From UBA2922 sp035352555 (lineage in GTDB: Bacteria; Bacillota; Clostridia; Oscillospirales; Oscillospiraceae): DNA of 24,350 nucleotides. A program made the position numbers and the translations under genes. Below are positions 17,128-24,302 of the stretch, in pieces. Every line of letters starts with the position of its first letter. Positions within the stretch are counted from its first letter, which is position 1. The notes under the pieces were generated by a model. That model worked only from the letters and a program-made list of their open reading frames with translations. It was not told where the DNA came from and made no database searches. The DNA lies in NCBI GenBank assembly GCA_035352555.1, contig DAOPXW010000028.1:1-24350 (forward strand). Reading direction: 5' to 3'.

Positions 17128-20100
17128 TGTCCTCGCCTCCCTTCAGGCGCGCCCACGCCTCCTCCGGCTTCAGGTGCGGCTGATAGGCGTAGGTCTCGCC
17201 GCACTCGCCGTCGCTGAAATGACACACGTCGAAATAGTCGCAGTTGACGCAGGCGTTCTCCTGCTGGCTGCGGTAATAGGGGTCGGCGGCGATGCTGCCG
17301 CCGCGAAGCTCCGCCGCCATACCCCGCAGGGTGCCGTCGATATGCCGGGCCAGCAGGCCGAAGCCCTCGGCGGAGGACAGCGCCTCCCCGGAGGGGACGC
17401 CGTTTTTGAATTTTACCGGCAGATAGCGGGGCGCGCCGCCGTGCTCCATGGCCTCCAGCACCGCCGCGTCGTTGAGCACCAGTCCGCTGCGGCGCTTCTC
17501 CGCCGCGCGTCTGGCCTCCAGCGTCTCGCCGTCCGGCCGGGCCGTGGCGGAGAGCATGGCGTCCCGCGCCGGGACGTACAGCACCCCGGCGGGCACGATC
17601 TCCCGGCCGTAGCGCGCCGAACCGTTTTCCGCCAGCGCGAACAGGTACAGCAGCATCTGCAGCCCCATGCCGTACCACACATCCGACAGGTCGAATTTTC
17701 TGCGCCCGGTCTTGTAATCCACCACCCGCAGATAGAGCTTGCCTTCGTGGACCCAGCCGTCCACCCGGTCGGCCACGCCGGTGAGGGTCAGCTTCTCCTT
17801 CCCCGTCCCCAGCTCCAGCGGCGGCATCCGTTCATCCCCGCCGAAATCCAGCTCGAAGTCCAGCGGCGCGAAGTCCGACGCGCGCAGCTCTCCCGCCATG
17901 TCGGCGATGATGCGGCGCACATCCCGGGTCAGCCGGGTGAACAGATAGCGGAAGCGCCTGGATTTTTCGCGGAAATCGTTGAGCTCGCCGTGGATATATT
18001 CGCCCACGGCCTGGTCGGTGATCTCGTCCAGCTGCGCGTCGGTCACGGCGGAGAAGCCGCCCCGGGCCATCACGGCCCCGGCCGCCCGCTGCAGCACGTA
18101 GTGCATGAAAGTGCCCACCTCCGGCGGGGTGAAGCCCGCGGGCTCCCGGGTCTTGGCCTTCAGGCCGTACTGCACGAAGTAGGCGAAGCGGCAGGAGGAA
18201 AACTTGTCAATGCGGGAGGCGGTCAGCCGCAGCCGCTCGCCGTAGAGCCTGCGCGCCGCCTCCGGCGAGAGACTGCCCCGGCTGATGGCCGAGGCCCGCC
18301 GCAGCCGCTCCAGCCGCTCCGGCTCCCGCGCCTCCATCACGGCGGCGGCCGCCCGGGCCCTGGCGCTGCCGCCGCGCAGGCCGCCCGCGGCCAGCTCCAT
18401 GGCGGGGCCGGGGGCGTTGAGCTTCATCTCGAAGGCGTCCGCGCAGCGGATGGGCAGGCCGAACAGGGCCGCGGCCCTGTTCATCACGAAGGACGGGCGC
18501 GTCCCCTCCCCGGAGGGGGCCCAGCACAGCGTCAGGCTCTCCGACGGCAGGGTCAGCGTGTTGTAGATCAGGGAAAACTCCCGCCACAGGCCGTTTTCGC
18601 CGCTGTCGCCCAGCTCCACGTCCAGCTCGGCCAGCCGGCGCTTCTCCTCCGCGGAGAATACGCCGCCCTCCTCCCCGGCCATGGGCAGGCGGTCGTCCGA
18701 CGCGCCAAGAACGAGGAGATGGCGGATGTGCCGGCGGCGCATCCGGTCGAAATCTCCCGCGGAGACCCGGTCCAGGGACACGGGGATGGTGCCCACGTCG
18801 TACTGGGACAGCACCAGCGTAAAGAGGCGGCCGAAGGTGTCGCAGTCCATCTCCGCGTCCCCCAGCACGGCCTGGGTCTGCTCCAGCGCGGATACGGTGA
18901 GCTCCCACAGCTGGCGGTACTCCTCGCTCAGCGCGGCCCGGCCCTCGCCGGCCAGGGCCTTGGTCCTGGCCTCCAGCTGTCCGGCCAGGTCCAGATCGTC
19001 AAAAAACGCGGCCAGCGCCGCAGCCTGCTCCCCGGCGGTGACGGCCTCCCCCGCCGCCCGCTGAAAGCGCAGCAGCGGCGACGCCGCCCGGCGGCGCAGC
19101 GCGTTGATGCGGCGCAGCCGCCGATCCGTCTCCTCGTCGTATTCCCCGCCGTAACCGTCGGGATGCTGCCGCCAGTCCCCTTCCCGGCCCCAGGCGGAGC
19201 CGCGCAGGCGCCACAGCAGCACATAATTCTCCAGCTCGTCCGTCTCCCCGGCGCTCAGGCCGGCCAGTCCCGTGCGCAGATACGAGATCACGTCGTCCGT
19301 CTCGAACCCGCCGGTGACGATGTCGTAGGCGCCGGCGATGAGCGCGGGCAGCGGCTTGGACAGCAGGTCCGCCTTGCGGGTGACAAACAGCGGCACGCCG
19401 TAGCGGTCGAAGGCGCTCTCCAGGCTCTCCCGGTAATCCTCGAACCCGCGCACGGCCACGGCGATATCCCGCCAGCGGCAGCCCGTCTCCCGCACCAGCG
19501 CGGCGCATTTTGCCGCGGCCAGCTCGCATTCGGCGTCAGGGCTGTCTGCGCGGTAAAGCGAAACGCCCTCCGCCCCCTGCGCAAAGCGGGCCGAGGTATA
19601 GGAAAACATCTTCTCGTCGAAAAAACGCAGCGCCGCGCTCTTGCCGCCCCGCTCGGGAAAGTCCGTGGTCTCCGTCCCGATCCCCAGCTCCCCGGCCGCC
19701 GACAGCAGCCGCCGCAGGGCGGCCCGGGAGGGCAAAAACGCCTCGTTTTCGGGGTCTTCTCCGTTGAGAGTGAGGCACACGGTCACGTCGGCCCCGGTTT
19801 TCAGCAGCGCTTCGATCACCCGCTGCTCCTGGGCCGTGAAGTCGATAAAGCCGTCGATATATACGGCTGAGCCGGGGTCGAAGCCCGACTGCGGCAGGCT
19901 CTGCGCCAGCCGGGTCAGCCGGTCGGAGGGGTCGGCGCGGCCGTTGGACACCACCGCGTCGTAGGCCGCGGCGATGAGCGCCATATCCCCCAGCTTGTCC
20001 CCCAGCGCGCCCCCGCAGGCAGCGGCGGCGGTCATCAGCGCCTCCGGTGCGACGCAGGAGGTCTTCATCTCGTCCACCGCGGCCAGCAGCAGCTTCTGCA

Positions 20101-20437
20101 GCTCCGGGCGGCGGCGGGCAGCGCCGTAGACCTTCAGGCGGGAGGCCAGGCCGTCCACGGCCAGCGCCATGCACAGCAGCCGCCCGCCCTTGTCCAGCGT
20201 CACGGCCCCGTCCCGGACCGGCGCCAGCTTTCTGGCCAGGCCGGAAAAGCTCAGCGCCTCGGCAGAGAGGGACAGGGCGTTGCCGCACACGCGGCACAGC
20301 TCCCGCTCCGCCTCGTGACTGTACTGCTCCGGCACGATCAGCAGCGCGCCGCGGCCCTGACGCACCCGCGCGCCGATCTGCTCCATCACGCGGCCGGTCT
20401 TGCCCGCGCCCGCGCCGCCCGTATAGAATCTCAGCAT
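17120..20437 (-). CDS. addB: ATP-dependent nuclease subunit B (AddB)
   Basis: The 1105-residue partner of AddA; a helicase-like scaffold that reads the Chi-type recombination signal and carries the second nuclease. The N-terminal Walker A is GGAGAGKT (residues 7-14). The nuclease motif is D907-Y-K909 (VVDYKTGRRKF) followed by GLQMLLYLFAL. The 4Fe-4S staple of AddB is present: C749 (SSCRFAYF) plus C1063-x2-C1066-x5-C1072 (ACVNCDYFDVC). The ATG at 20437 has GGGGGAG at 7-8 nt. It is first of addB-addA with its own promoter. Confidence 0.96.
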   Translation of the reverse strand: MLRFYTGGAGAGKTGRVMEQIGARVRQGRGALLIVPEQYSHEAERELCRVCGNALSLSAEALSFSGLARKLAPVRDGAVTLDKGGRLLCMALAVDGLASRLKVYGAARRRPELQKLLLAAVDEMKTSCVAPEALMTAAAACGGALGDKLGDMALIAAAYDAVVSNGRADPSDRLTRLAQSLPQSGFDPGSAVYIDGFIDFTAQEQRVIEALLKTGADVTVCLTLNGEDPENEAFLPSRAALRRLLSAAGELGIGTETTDFPERGGKSAALRFFDEKMFSYTSARFAQGAEGVSLYRADSPDAECELAAAKCAALVRETGCRWRDIAVAVRGFEDYRESLESAFDRYGVPLFVTRKADLLSKPLPALIAGAYDIVTGGFETDDVISYLRTGLAGLSAGETDELENYVLLWRLRGSAWGREGDWRQHPDGYGGEYDEETDRRLRRINALRRRAASPLLRFQRAAGEAVTAGEQAAALAAFFDDLDLAGQLEARTKALAGEGRAALSEEYRQLWELTVSALEQTQAVLGDAEMDCDTFGRLFTLVLSQYDVGTIPVSLDRVSAGDFDRMRRRHIRHLLVLGASDDRLPMAGEEGGVFSAEEKRRLAELDVELGDSGENGLWREFSLIYNTLTLPSESLTLCWAPSGEGTRPSFVMNRAAALFGLPIRCADAFEMKLNAPGPAMELAAGGLRGGSARARAAAAVMEAREPERLERLRRASAISRGSLSPEAARRLYGERLRLTASRIDKFSSCRFAYFVQYGLKAKTREPAGFTPPEVGTFMHYVLQRAAGAVMARGGFSAVTDAQLDEITDQAVGEYIHGELNDFREKSRRFRYLFTRLTRDVRRIIADMAGELRASDFAPLDFELDFGGDERMPPLELGTGKEKLTLTGVADRVDGWVHEGKLYLRVVDYKTGRRKFDLSDVWYGMGLQMLLYLFALAENGSARYGREIVPAGVLYVPARDAMLSATARPDGETLEARRAAEKRRSGLVLNDAAVLEAMEHGGAPRYLPVKFKNGVPSGEALSSAEGFGLLARHIDGTLRGMAAELRGGSIAADPYYRSQQENACVNCDYFDVCHFSDGECGETYAYQPHLKPEEAWARLKGGEDNG

Positions 20438-20473
20438 TTCTGTCTCCCCCTTTGCTCCGGATATCCTGCCGCC

Positions 20474-20502
20474 ATTTTAGCAGAAAACGGGGCGGGGGGC
20501 AA
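20474..20502 (-). promoter_or_regulatory. Promoter of addB-addA
   Basis: On the minus strand, -35 TTGCCC (20497-20502), a 17-nt spacer and -10 TAAAAT (20474-20479). The -35 box is imperfect, consistent with modest expression. It starts 18 nt after the stop of the phage-like gene. Confidence 0.65.
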
Positions 20503-20520
20503 CAGAAACGCCCGATTTTC

Positions 20521-21000
20521 TCAGGCGAAGGCGATGTAGGCGTAGACCGTGCCGGATTCGTTGAGCTGGCGCGAGGCAGAGTTATTCTCGTACCAGGTCA
20601 TGGTATTGCCGGAATAAGCGGCCACCTCATTGGTGTACTGGCCGCCATCGATCCATAGTCTTGGGGCGGTTGAGAGGCCCCACAGCGCGGAGAAGCAGTC
20701 GCCGATGCCGCAAAAGCCGTGCTGCGCGTTTAGGATCATCACAAGCTTGGGCGTAACGGGGAAGGTCAGGCTGTTTTTGCCGGACGAGCCGTAGACGCCG
20801 GTGCCGGTGTAGGTGCCGGTCATCACCCGGCAGAAGCGCTGGCCGACAAGCGCGGCCGGCAGCGCGGAAATGCCGTCGGACAAGGATTTCAGCGCGGCAT
20901 CCACGAGGGCGTTATCCGCGTTCACGTCGCTATGGGTCAGCGTGTCCTCAGCCGCCCACTGGCTGAGGGCGTAGTTGCCCGTCTTACTGCTGGACCCCAT
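20521..21000 (-). CDS. Phage tail-fibre-like protein
   Basis: A 159-residue product beginning MGSSSKTGNYALSQWAAED, an N-terminus that I associate with tail-fibre or baseplate-distal proteins of clostridial prophages, followed by a short helix (NADNALVDAALKSLSDG). The rest is Gly/Ser/Thr/Asn-rich and beta-like, ending VYAYIAFA, resembling the closing strand of phage fibre tips. The ATG at 21000 has AAAGGAGG 6 nt upstream and is preferred to an in-frame start at 21051, which would overlap the upstream gene much further. It overlaps the preceding gene by 17 nt. It is complete, not obviously decayed. Function in this host is unknown: fibre remnant or a domesticated adhesin-like protein. Confidence 0.65.
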   Translation of the reverse strand: MGSSSKTGNYALSQWAAEDTLTHSDVNADNALVDAALKSLSDGISALPAALVGQRFCRVMTGTYTGTGVYGSSGKNSLTFPVTPKLVMILNAQHGFCGIGDCFSALWGLSTAPRLWIDGGQYTNEVAAYSGNTMTWYENNSASRQLNESGTVYAYIAFA

Positions 21001-21238
21001 CGGCGGCCTCCTTTTCCCGCGCTTCCTCAAAAGCGCGCTTTGCCTGCGCATTTTCGGCCACGGCGGTCACCGCGCCCTCCTCCGCCGTCAGCGACAGCCA
21101 CGGCAGCGCCGCCAGCGCCGCCGCCTCCAGCCCCTCCGGCACGGCGGTCCAGCCCTCCGGCAGTATGTCCAACGTATCCGACAGATTCTGGTTTGCCCGG
21201 GCGCCGTTGGTTTCGGGTTCAAGTTTCACGATGAGCAT
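20984..21238 (-). CDS. Small phage tail-associated protein
   Basis: An 84-residue product beginning MLIVKLEPETNGARANQ, with a core DILPEGWTAVPEGLEAAALA and a Glu/Ala/Lys-rich C-terminal helix (AKRAFEEAREKEAA). Such short proteins sit beside tail-fibre genes in many clostridial prophages; I cannot assign a biochemical role. The ATG at 21238 has AAAGGGG at suitable spacing. Its end overlaps the fibre-like gene, implying coupled translation. Its ribosome site overlaps the right arm of a 13-bp inverted repeat, so expression could depend on RNA folding. Confidence 0.6.
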   Translation of the reverse strand: MLIVKLEPETNGARANQNLSDTLDILPEGWTAVPEGLEAAALAALPWLSLTAEEGAVTAVAENAQAKRAFEEAREKEAADGVQQ

Positions 21239-21249
21239 CTCGGTATCCC

Positions 21250-21325
21250 CTTTCGTTTTTTTATTCCACCCTAAACCGCCTGCGGCGGAATACTTTGACG
21301 TTCGCATACAAGAAAAAAACGAAAG
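21250..21325. repeat. 13-bp perfect inverted repeat enclosing smaller hairpins
   Basis: Arms CTTTCGTTTTTTT (21250-21262) and AAAAAAACGAAAG (21313-21325) enclose 50 bp. Inside, on the minus strand, CCGCC-GCA-GGCGG can pair, and so can ATTCCGCC with GGTGGAAT (one G-U pair); these use overlapping bases and exclude each other. The element lies between the M20 gene end and the small phage gene. It may be a terminator for the M20 gene (T7 run without a strong preceding stem), a leader switch, or a miniature mobile element. Confidence 0.75.
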
Positions 21326-21363
21326 CGAATTCTGCCTCTTCCCGCGAAGCCGTCCGTCACGGG

Positions 21364-22536
21364 TCAAAGCATCCGCTGCGCTTTGATCACCGACTGCGCC
21401 AGCAGAGCCGCGCCGTAGACAGGCGTCTGCGGATCGGTATGGAAACAGGCGTTATGCCAGGGTATGGGAGGCTCCCCGGGTACACCGGAACCGAGGAAAT
21501 AGAAGAAGTACGGAAGAGAACGGCCGAGGATGGAGAAGTCCTCCGAGGCCATGTTGACGGATGGGCTGCATACGTTTTCGATCCCCACCGTTTCGGCTGC
21601 CGCAGCGGCGGCGATCGGCAGAAGCGCTTCGGCGTTTTCCACGCCCGGTGTGATTTCGTGGATGTCCAGTTCAATCCTGCAGCCGTAGGCGGCCGCGGTG
21701 TTTTCCGCGATCCTGCGGACATGCTGCAGCACGCGCTGCCGGACTTCTGCGCTCAGCGTCCGGATATTGCCGGTGATAGCGGCGTCATCGACCGTGGTGG
21801 TGTACGGCTTTCCGGCAGAGATCGAACATACGGTCAGCACGGTCTGCTCCAGCGGGCCGACATTCCGGCTCACCACCGTCTGCAGAGAGAGAACGAGCGA
21901 GGCGATGGCCACGGTCGGGTCAATATTATTCTGGGGGGTGCTGGTGTGGCCGCTTCTGCCGATGTAGCGGATCATAAAACCGTCCTTGTAGGACATGACG
22001 ACGCCGCTTTTGACGCCGACGGTGCCTACCGGAAGGTCGGGCAGATTATGCAGGCCAAACAGGGCGGCAGGCTGAACCGCGTCCCAAAGACCGTGGGCAA
22101 GAAGCTCCTTCGCACCGCCGAGGACCTCTTCGGCAGGCTGGAACACGAAGACGACGTCCCCCTTGAGAAGCTCCCGATGGGCCGAGAGGTACATCGCGGC
22201 TCCAAGCAGGCCGGCCGTATGTACATCGTGCCCGCAGCCGTGCATGACGCCGGGAACCGCGGAAGCGTCCGGGCGTGGGAACTGTTCGGTCTGGCGGATG
22301 GCATCGATGTCGGCCCGCAGAGCGATTACCGGGCCGTCCCCGCCGCGGAGGATTCCGATGACGCCGGTATCAAGCCCGGAGGCAGGCATCTCAATGCCGA
22401 GCGCTGAAAGCTGGGCTTTCAGCTTCTGCGTGGTGTGGCTTTCCTGAAAGCTGAGCTCCGGGTTTTGATGGAGGTCGGAGGCAAAGCGACGGATGGCTTC
22501 GCCATAGTTGAAATTGATCTCTTCATAACACTGCAT
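21364..22536 (-). CDS. M20-family amidohydrolase/aminoacylase
   Basis: A 390-residue zinc- or manganese-dependent hydrolase of the M20D group (hippurate, N-acyl-amino-acid and IAA-conjugate hydrolases), which frees an amino acid from an amide. The N-terminus YGEAIRRFASDLHQNPELSF is typical. Metal ligands are C101 and H103 (MHGCGHDVHT), E136/E137 (QPAEEVLGG), H163 (GLHNLP) and H366 (FHTDPQTP). The dimerisation lid includes GRSGHTSTPQNNIDP. No signal peptide, so cytoplasmic. I use the ATG at 22536, where AGGAG is well spaced; an upstream in-frame start would extend the protein with non-family sequence. It diverges from a LacI-type regulator and lies near a carbamate kinase, suggesting breakdown of an N-acyl or N-carbamoyl compound. 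The substrate is unknown. Confidence 0.93.
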   Translation of the reverse strand: MQCYEEINFNYGEAIRRFASDLHQNPELSFQESHTTQKLKAQLSALGIEMPASGLDTGVIGILRGGDGPVIALRADIDAIRQTEQFPRPDASAVPGVMHGCGHDVHTAGLLGAAMYLSAHRELLKGDVVFVFQPAEEVLGGAKELLAHGLWDAVQPAALFGLHNLPDLPVGTVGVKSGVVMSYKDGFMIRYIGRSGHTSTPQNNIDPTVAIASLVLSLQTVVSRNVGPLEQTVLTVCSISAGKPYTTTVDDAAITGNIRTLSAEVRQRVLQHVRRIAENTAAAYGCRIELDIHEITPGVENAEALLPIAAAAAAETVGIENVCSPSVNMASEDFSILGRSLPYFFYFLGSGVPGEPPIPWHNACFHTDPQTPVYGAALLAQSVIKAQRML

Positions 22537-22592
22537 ATCGCCGTACTCCTGTGTCTTGTTTTTTCCCGAGGGGGGGTACATTTTGCACATAA

Positions 22593-22621
22593 AGTATAGT
22601 TATTTCCGCCGGAATAATCAA
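22593..22621 (-). promoter_or_regulatory. Promoter of the M20 amidohydrolase
   Basis: On the minus strand, -35 TTGATT (22616-22621), a 17-nt spacer and -10 TATACT (22593-22598). The leader contains a C7 run (22570-22576) on the transcribed sense strand. Confidence 0.75.
22604..22614. promoter_or_regulatory. Palindrome in the promoter spacer (possible operator)
   Basis: TTCCG-C-CGGAA lies between the -35 and -10 boxes of the M20 promoter. Placement suits a repressor, but it does not resemble the AT-rich LacI-type palindromes further right, so the binding protein is unclear. Confidence 0.35.
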
Positions 22622-22707
22622 CTTTATTCTGTGCAAAGTGGTAGGGGCAGCAGCCTTCTTTGACAAGTATGACAAAATATTGCCAATGAATCTGTGAAAA
22701 GCGCGAA

Positions 22708-22736
22708 TTGAAACCGGCAAAAAAGAGGTATATTGT
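22708..22736 (+). promoter_or_regulatory. Promoter of the LacI-family gene
   Basis: -35 TTGAAA (22708-22713), 17-nt spacer, -10 TATTGT (22731-22736). It leaves an 80-90-nt leader that contains a LacI-type palindrome. Confidence 0.65.
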
Positions 22737-22775
22737 AGACGCATACCTAAGAACATCCAAATAGATTTTTGCGTA

Positions 22776-22789
22776 GTGAAACGTTTATA
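22776..22789. promoter_or_regulatory. LacI-type operator candidate in the regulator's own leader
   Basis: The core AAACGTTT (22779-22786) is a perfect palindrome with the central CG that LacI-family proteins favour (context GTGAAACGTTTATA). It is about 35 nt after the predicted start of transcription, fitting roadblock autoregulation. Confidence 0.45.
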
Positions 22790-22830
22790 TTCAGGTCATG
22801 AACGTGTCCATTCCACAATGAGGAAGCACT

Positions 22831-23886
22831 ATGGCGAACAAGATCCACTATGCAACAATTAAGGATGTTGCAAACTTGGCAGGTACCTCTGTAGCGACTG
22901 TATCCTATGTTCTCAATCGAACGCCGAACAAATCCATTCAGCAGAGCACGATCGACAGAGTTTTTGCCGCGGCGAAAAAGCTGAATTATACCAAGAGCGG
23001 AATCGCCTCCGGCCTGCGCGGCAAGAAGCAGCGCATGGTGTATGTCATCATCCCGCAGTTCAGCAATATTTATTATACCCGTGTCTGCGAGAGCATCGAG
23101 AATGTTCTGTATGAAAACGACATTATCCCGGTCATCTGCGACACCCATGAGAACCCGGATCATGAGCGCAGCCTGATCGAGAGCGCAATCAGCCTCCGTG
23201 CCGACGGCGTGATTCTCGGCCCCACCTTCAAGGGCTGGGAGAATACGGCGGCCCTCCGCCAGCTGAATATCCCGCTTGTCAGTATCGGACGTGAATTCAT
23301 CACCGACGAGGACACAAGCAAGGTATTTTACGTGGGGGACGACAGCTTCCAGGCAGGTTTTATGTCGGGCAGAATGCTCGCACGGCGCGGCCACAAGACC
23401 ATCGGGCTCATTGATTGGGACGGCTATGCGAACAGTGCTTCCGAACGCCGCCACGGGTTTATCAAGGCCACCAGCGAGATCGCGCCGGATGCGGAGGTTC
23501 TCCGCGAGGGCAGCATGATTCTGGATGTCGAAACGGGGTACCGTCTGACCAAGAAAGTCTTTGAGAGAAGATCGCCGACGGCCCTCTTTTACAGCTACCA
23601 TACTCACGCGCAGGGCGGTATCGCCTACCTGCATGAGATGGATCTGCAGATCCCCGGCGATGTGGAAGTCGTTATGGTCGGTACGCCGGTTTGGGCAAAT
23701 CTTCTCGGCGCGCCGTATACCACTGTCAACCAGCATGAGGAATGGGTCGGCGACACGGCGGGCAAGATCATGCTGAGCCTGCTGGACGAGGCCCATTCAA
23801 GCATGCTGACCTCGGAATACCATCATGTTTGCCGCTGCGATTTGGTTGCACATAACCCGCTGACCGATCTGAGCAGCACGGACTAA
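22831..23886 (+). CDS. LacI-family transcriptional regulator
   Basis: A 351-residue regulator. The N-terminal helix-turn-helix (residues 9-30) reads TIKDVANLAGTSVATVSYVLN, with the recognition helix near 20-29. The hinge helix segment (YTKSGIASGLRGKKQ, 53-67) leads to a periplasmic-binding-protein-like effector domain (VYVIIPQFSNIYYTRVCESI, LRADGVILGP, GYANSASERRHGF, VVMVGTPVWA, YTTVNQHEEWVGDTAGKIM). The ATG at 22831 has GAGGAAG upstream. Its position between the M20 gene and carbamate kinase suggests control of both; LacI proteins usually sense sugars or nucleosides, so the effector here cannot be read from the sequence. Confidence 0.94.
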   Translation: MANKIHYATIKDVANLAGTSVATVSYVLNRTPNKSIQQSTIDRVFAAAKKLNYTKSGIASGLRGKKQRMVYVIIPQFSNIYYTRVCESIENVLYENDIIPVICDTHENPDHERSLIESAISLRADGVILGPTFKGWENTAALRQLNIPLVSIGREFITDEDTSKVFYVGDDSFQAGFMSGRMLARRGHKTIGLIDWDGYANSASERRHGFIKATSEIAPDAEVLREGSMILDVETGYRLTKKVFERRSPTALFYSYHTHAQGGIAYLHEMDLQIPGDVEVVMVGTPVWANLLGAPYTTVNQHEEWVGDTAGKIMLSLLDEAHSSMLTSEYHHVCRCDLVAHNPLTDLSSTD

Positions 23887-23922
23887 AGGCGGAAGAAATA
23901 GAATATGTCGTAGGCAGAAAAC

Positions 23923-23971
23923 GCGATATCCGCTCGGATATCGCTTCTGTTGGGGAGGTTAATCGATTAAT
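23923..23971 (+). repeat. Two-part repeat, copy 1
   Basis: A perfect 10-bp inverted repeat (23923-23932 with 23935-23944, 2-nt loop CT, arm GCGATATCCG), then GGGGAGGTTAATCGATTAA containing the perfect palindrome TTAATCGATTAA (23959-23970). It starts 36 nt after the lacI-family stop. Without a T-run the stem-loop is not a convincing terminator. Confidence 0.8.
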
Positions 23972-24069
23972 CAATTTCAATTGCTGAACTATTGAGCGAA
24001 ACCAAAACGGTTATCCAAACTTGGCAAACACAATTCTGTTTGGCCGATGACCGTGGTCTCCCCGGCCTG

Positions 24070-24117
24070 CGGTATCTGCTCGGATATCGTTAAAATAGGC
24101 GAGGTTAAACGATTAAA
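24070..24117 (+). repeat. Two-part repeat, copy 2
   Basis: Aligns with copy 1 without gaps at an offset of 146 bp. The stem-loop part matches 18 of 20 bases, and both changes keep pairing as G-U wobbles in RNA. An 8-nt spacer of the same length is diverged (2 of 8). The operator part matches at 17 of 19 and carries TTAAACGATTAA (24105-24116). Confidence 0.8.
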
Positions 24118-24131
24118 TTACTTGTGGTGAT

Positions 24132-24162
24132 TCGTTCACCGGCATAAAGCAAATCGTTCACC
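24132..24162 (+). promoter_or_regulatory. Paired TCGTTCACC direct repeats (possible activator sites)
   Basis: Identical 9-mers at 24132-24140 and 24154-24162 are 22 bp apart, two helical turns. The second ends 5 bp before the TATACT -10 candidate at 24168-24173, covering the place of a missing good -35 box, which suggests regulator-dependent transcription. The first also forms GGTGA-N5-TCACC. Confidence 0.45.
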
Positions 24163-24167
24163 ATTGT

Positions 24168-24173
24168 TATACT
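24168..24173 (+). promoter_or_regulatory. -10 candidate for the carbamate kinase gene
   Basis: TATACT with no good -35 hexamer at 16-18 bp upstream. Assigned because it is the best -10 in the region and lies beside paired direct repeats. Confidence 0.4.
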
Positions 24174-24302
24174 GACTGCCCGTTTTCCATAATCCAACGA
24201 TTTTCGATTCAAGGGATATTAAAAGCTTTGTCAGCAGTTTTAATTTCACATAAAACGCAAAGAACAGCAAACCAACTCAAGGAAAAAAGGAAGGTACAGA
24301 AA

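Larger units (their letters stand above)
20521..21325 (-). mobile_element. Prophage remnant: tail-fibre cassette
   Basis: Two adjacent minus-strand genes look like the end of a phage tail operon (small tail-associated protein, then tail-fibre-like protein), preceded by a 13-bp inverted repeat. No integrase, terminase, capsid, lysis gene or recognisable att site is visible, so this is a fragment or a transferred cassette rather than a prophage. Confidence 0.6.
23887..24302. other. AT-rich 416-bp regulatory intergenic region
   Basis: No coding sequence is supported. It holds two copies of a stem-loop plus LacI-type palindrome element, a 22-bp-spaced pair of TCGTTCACC repeats, a TATACT -10 candidate and a leader of about 120 nt before the carbamate kinase start. 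A weaker inverted repeat CAAACA-N6-TGTTTG is at 24025-24042. Base composition is visibly lower in GC than the genes to the left. Confidence 0.7.

Noticed and set aside
14914..19870. Long plus-strand open frames opposite addA and addB
   Set aside because: Translations are Arg/Gly/Pro/Gln-rich with no domain, whereas the minus strand encodes complete AddA and AddB with all catalytic motifs.
22570..22576. G7/C7 homopolymer in the M20 gene leader as a phase-variation tract
   Set aside because: Only seven bases, in the untranslated leader and not between the -35 and -10 boxes; a slippage effect is not supported.
23923..23944. Stem-loop after the LacI-family gene as its terminator
   Set aside because: No T-run follows, and a near-copy occurs 146 bp further with no gene ending there, so a repeated regulatory element fits better.
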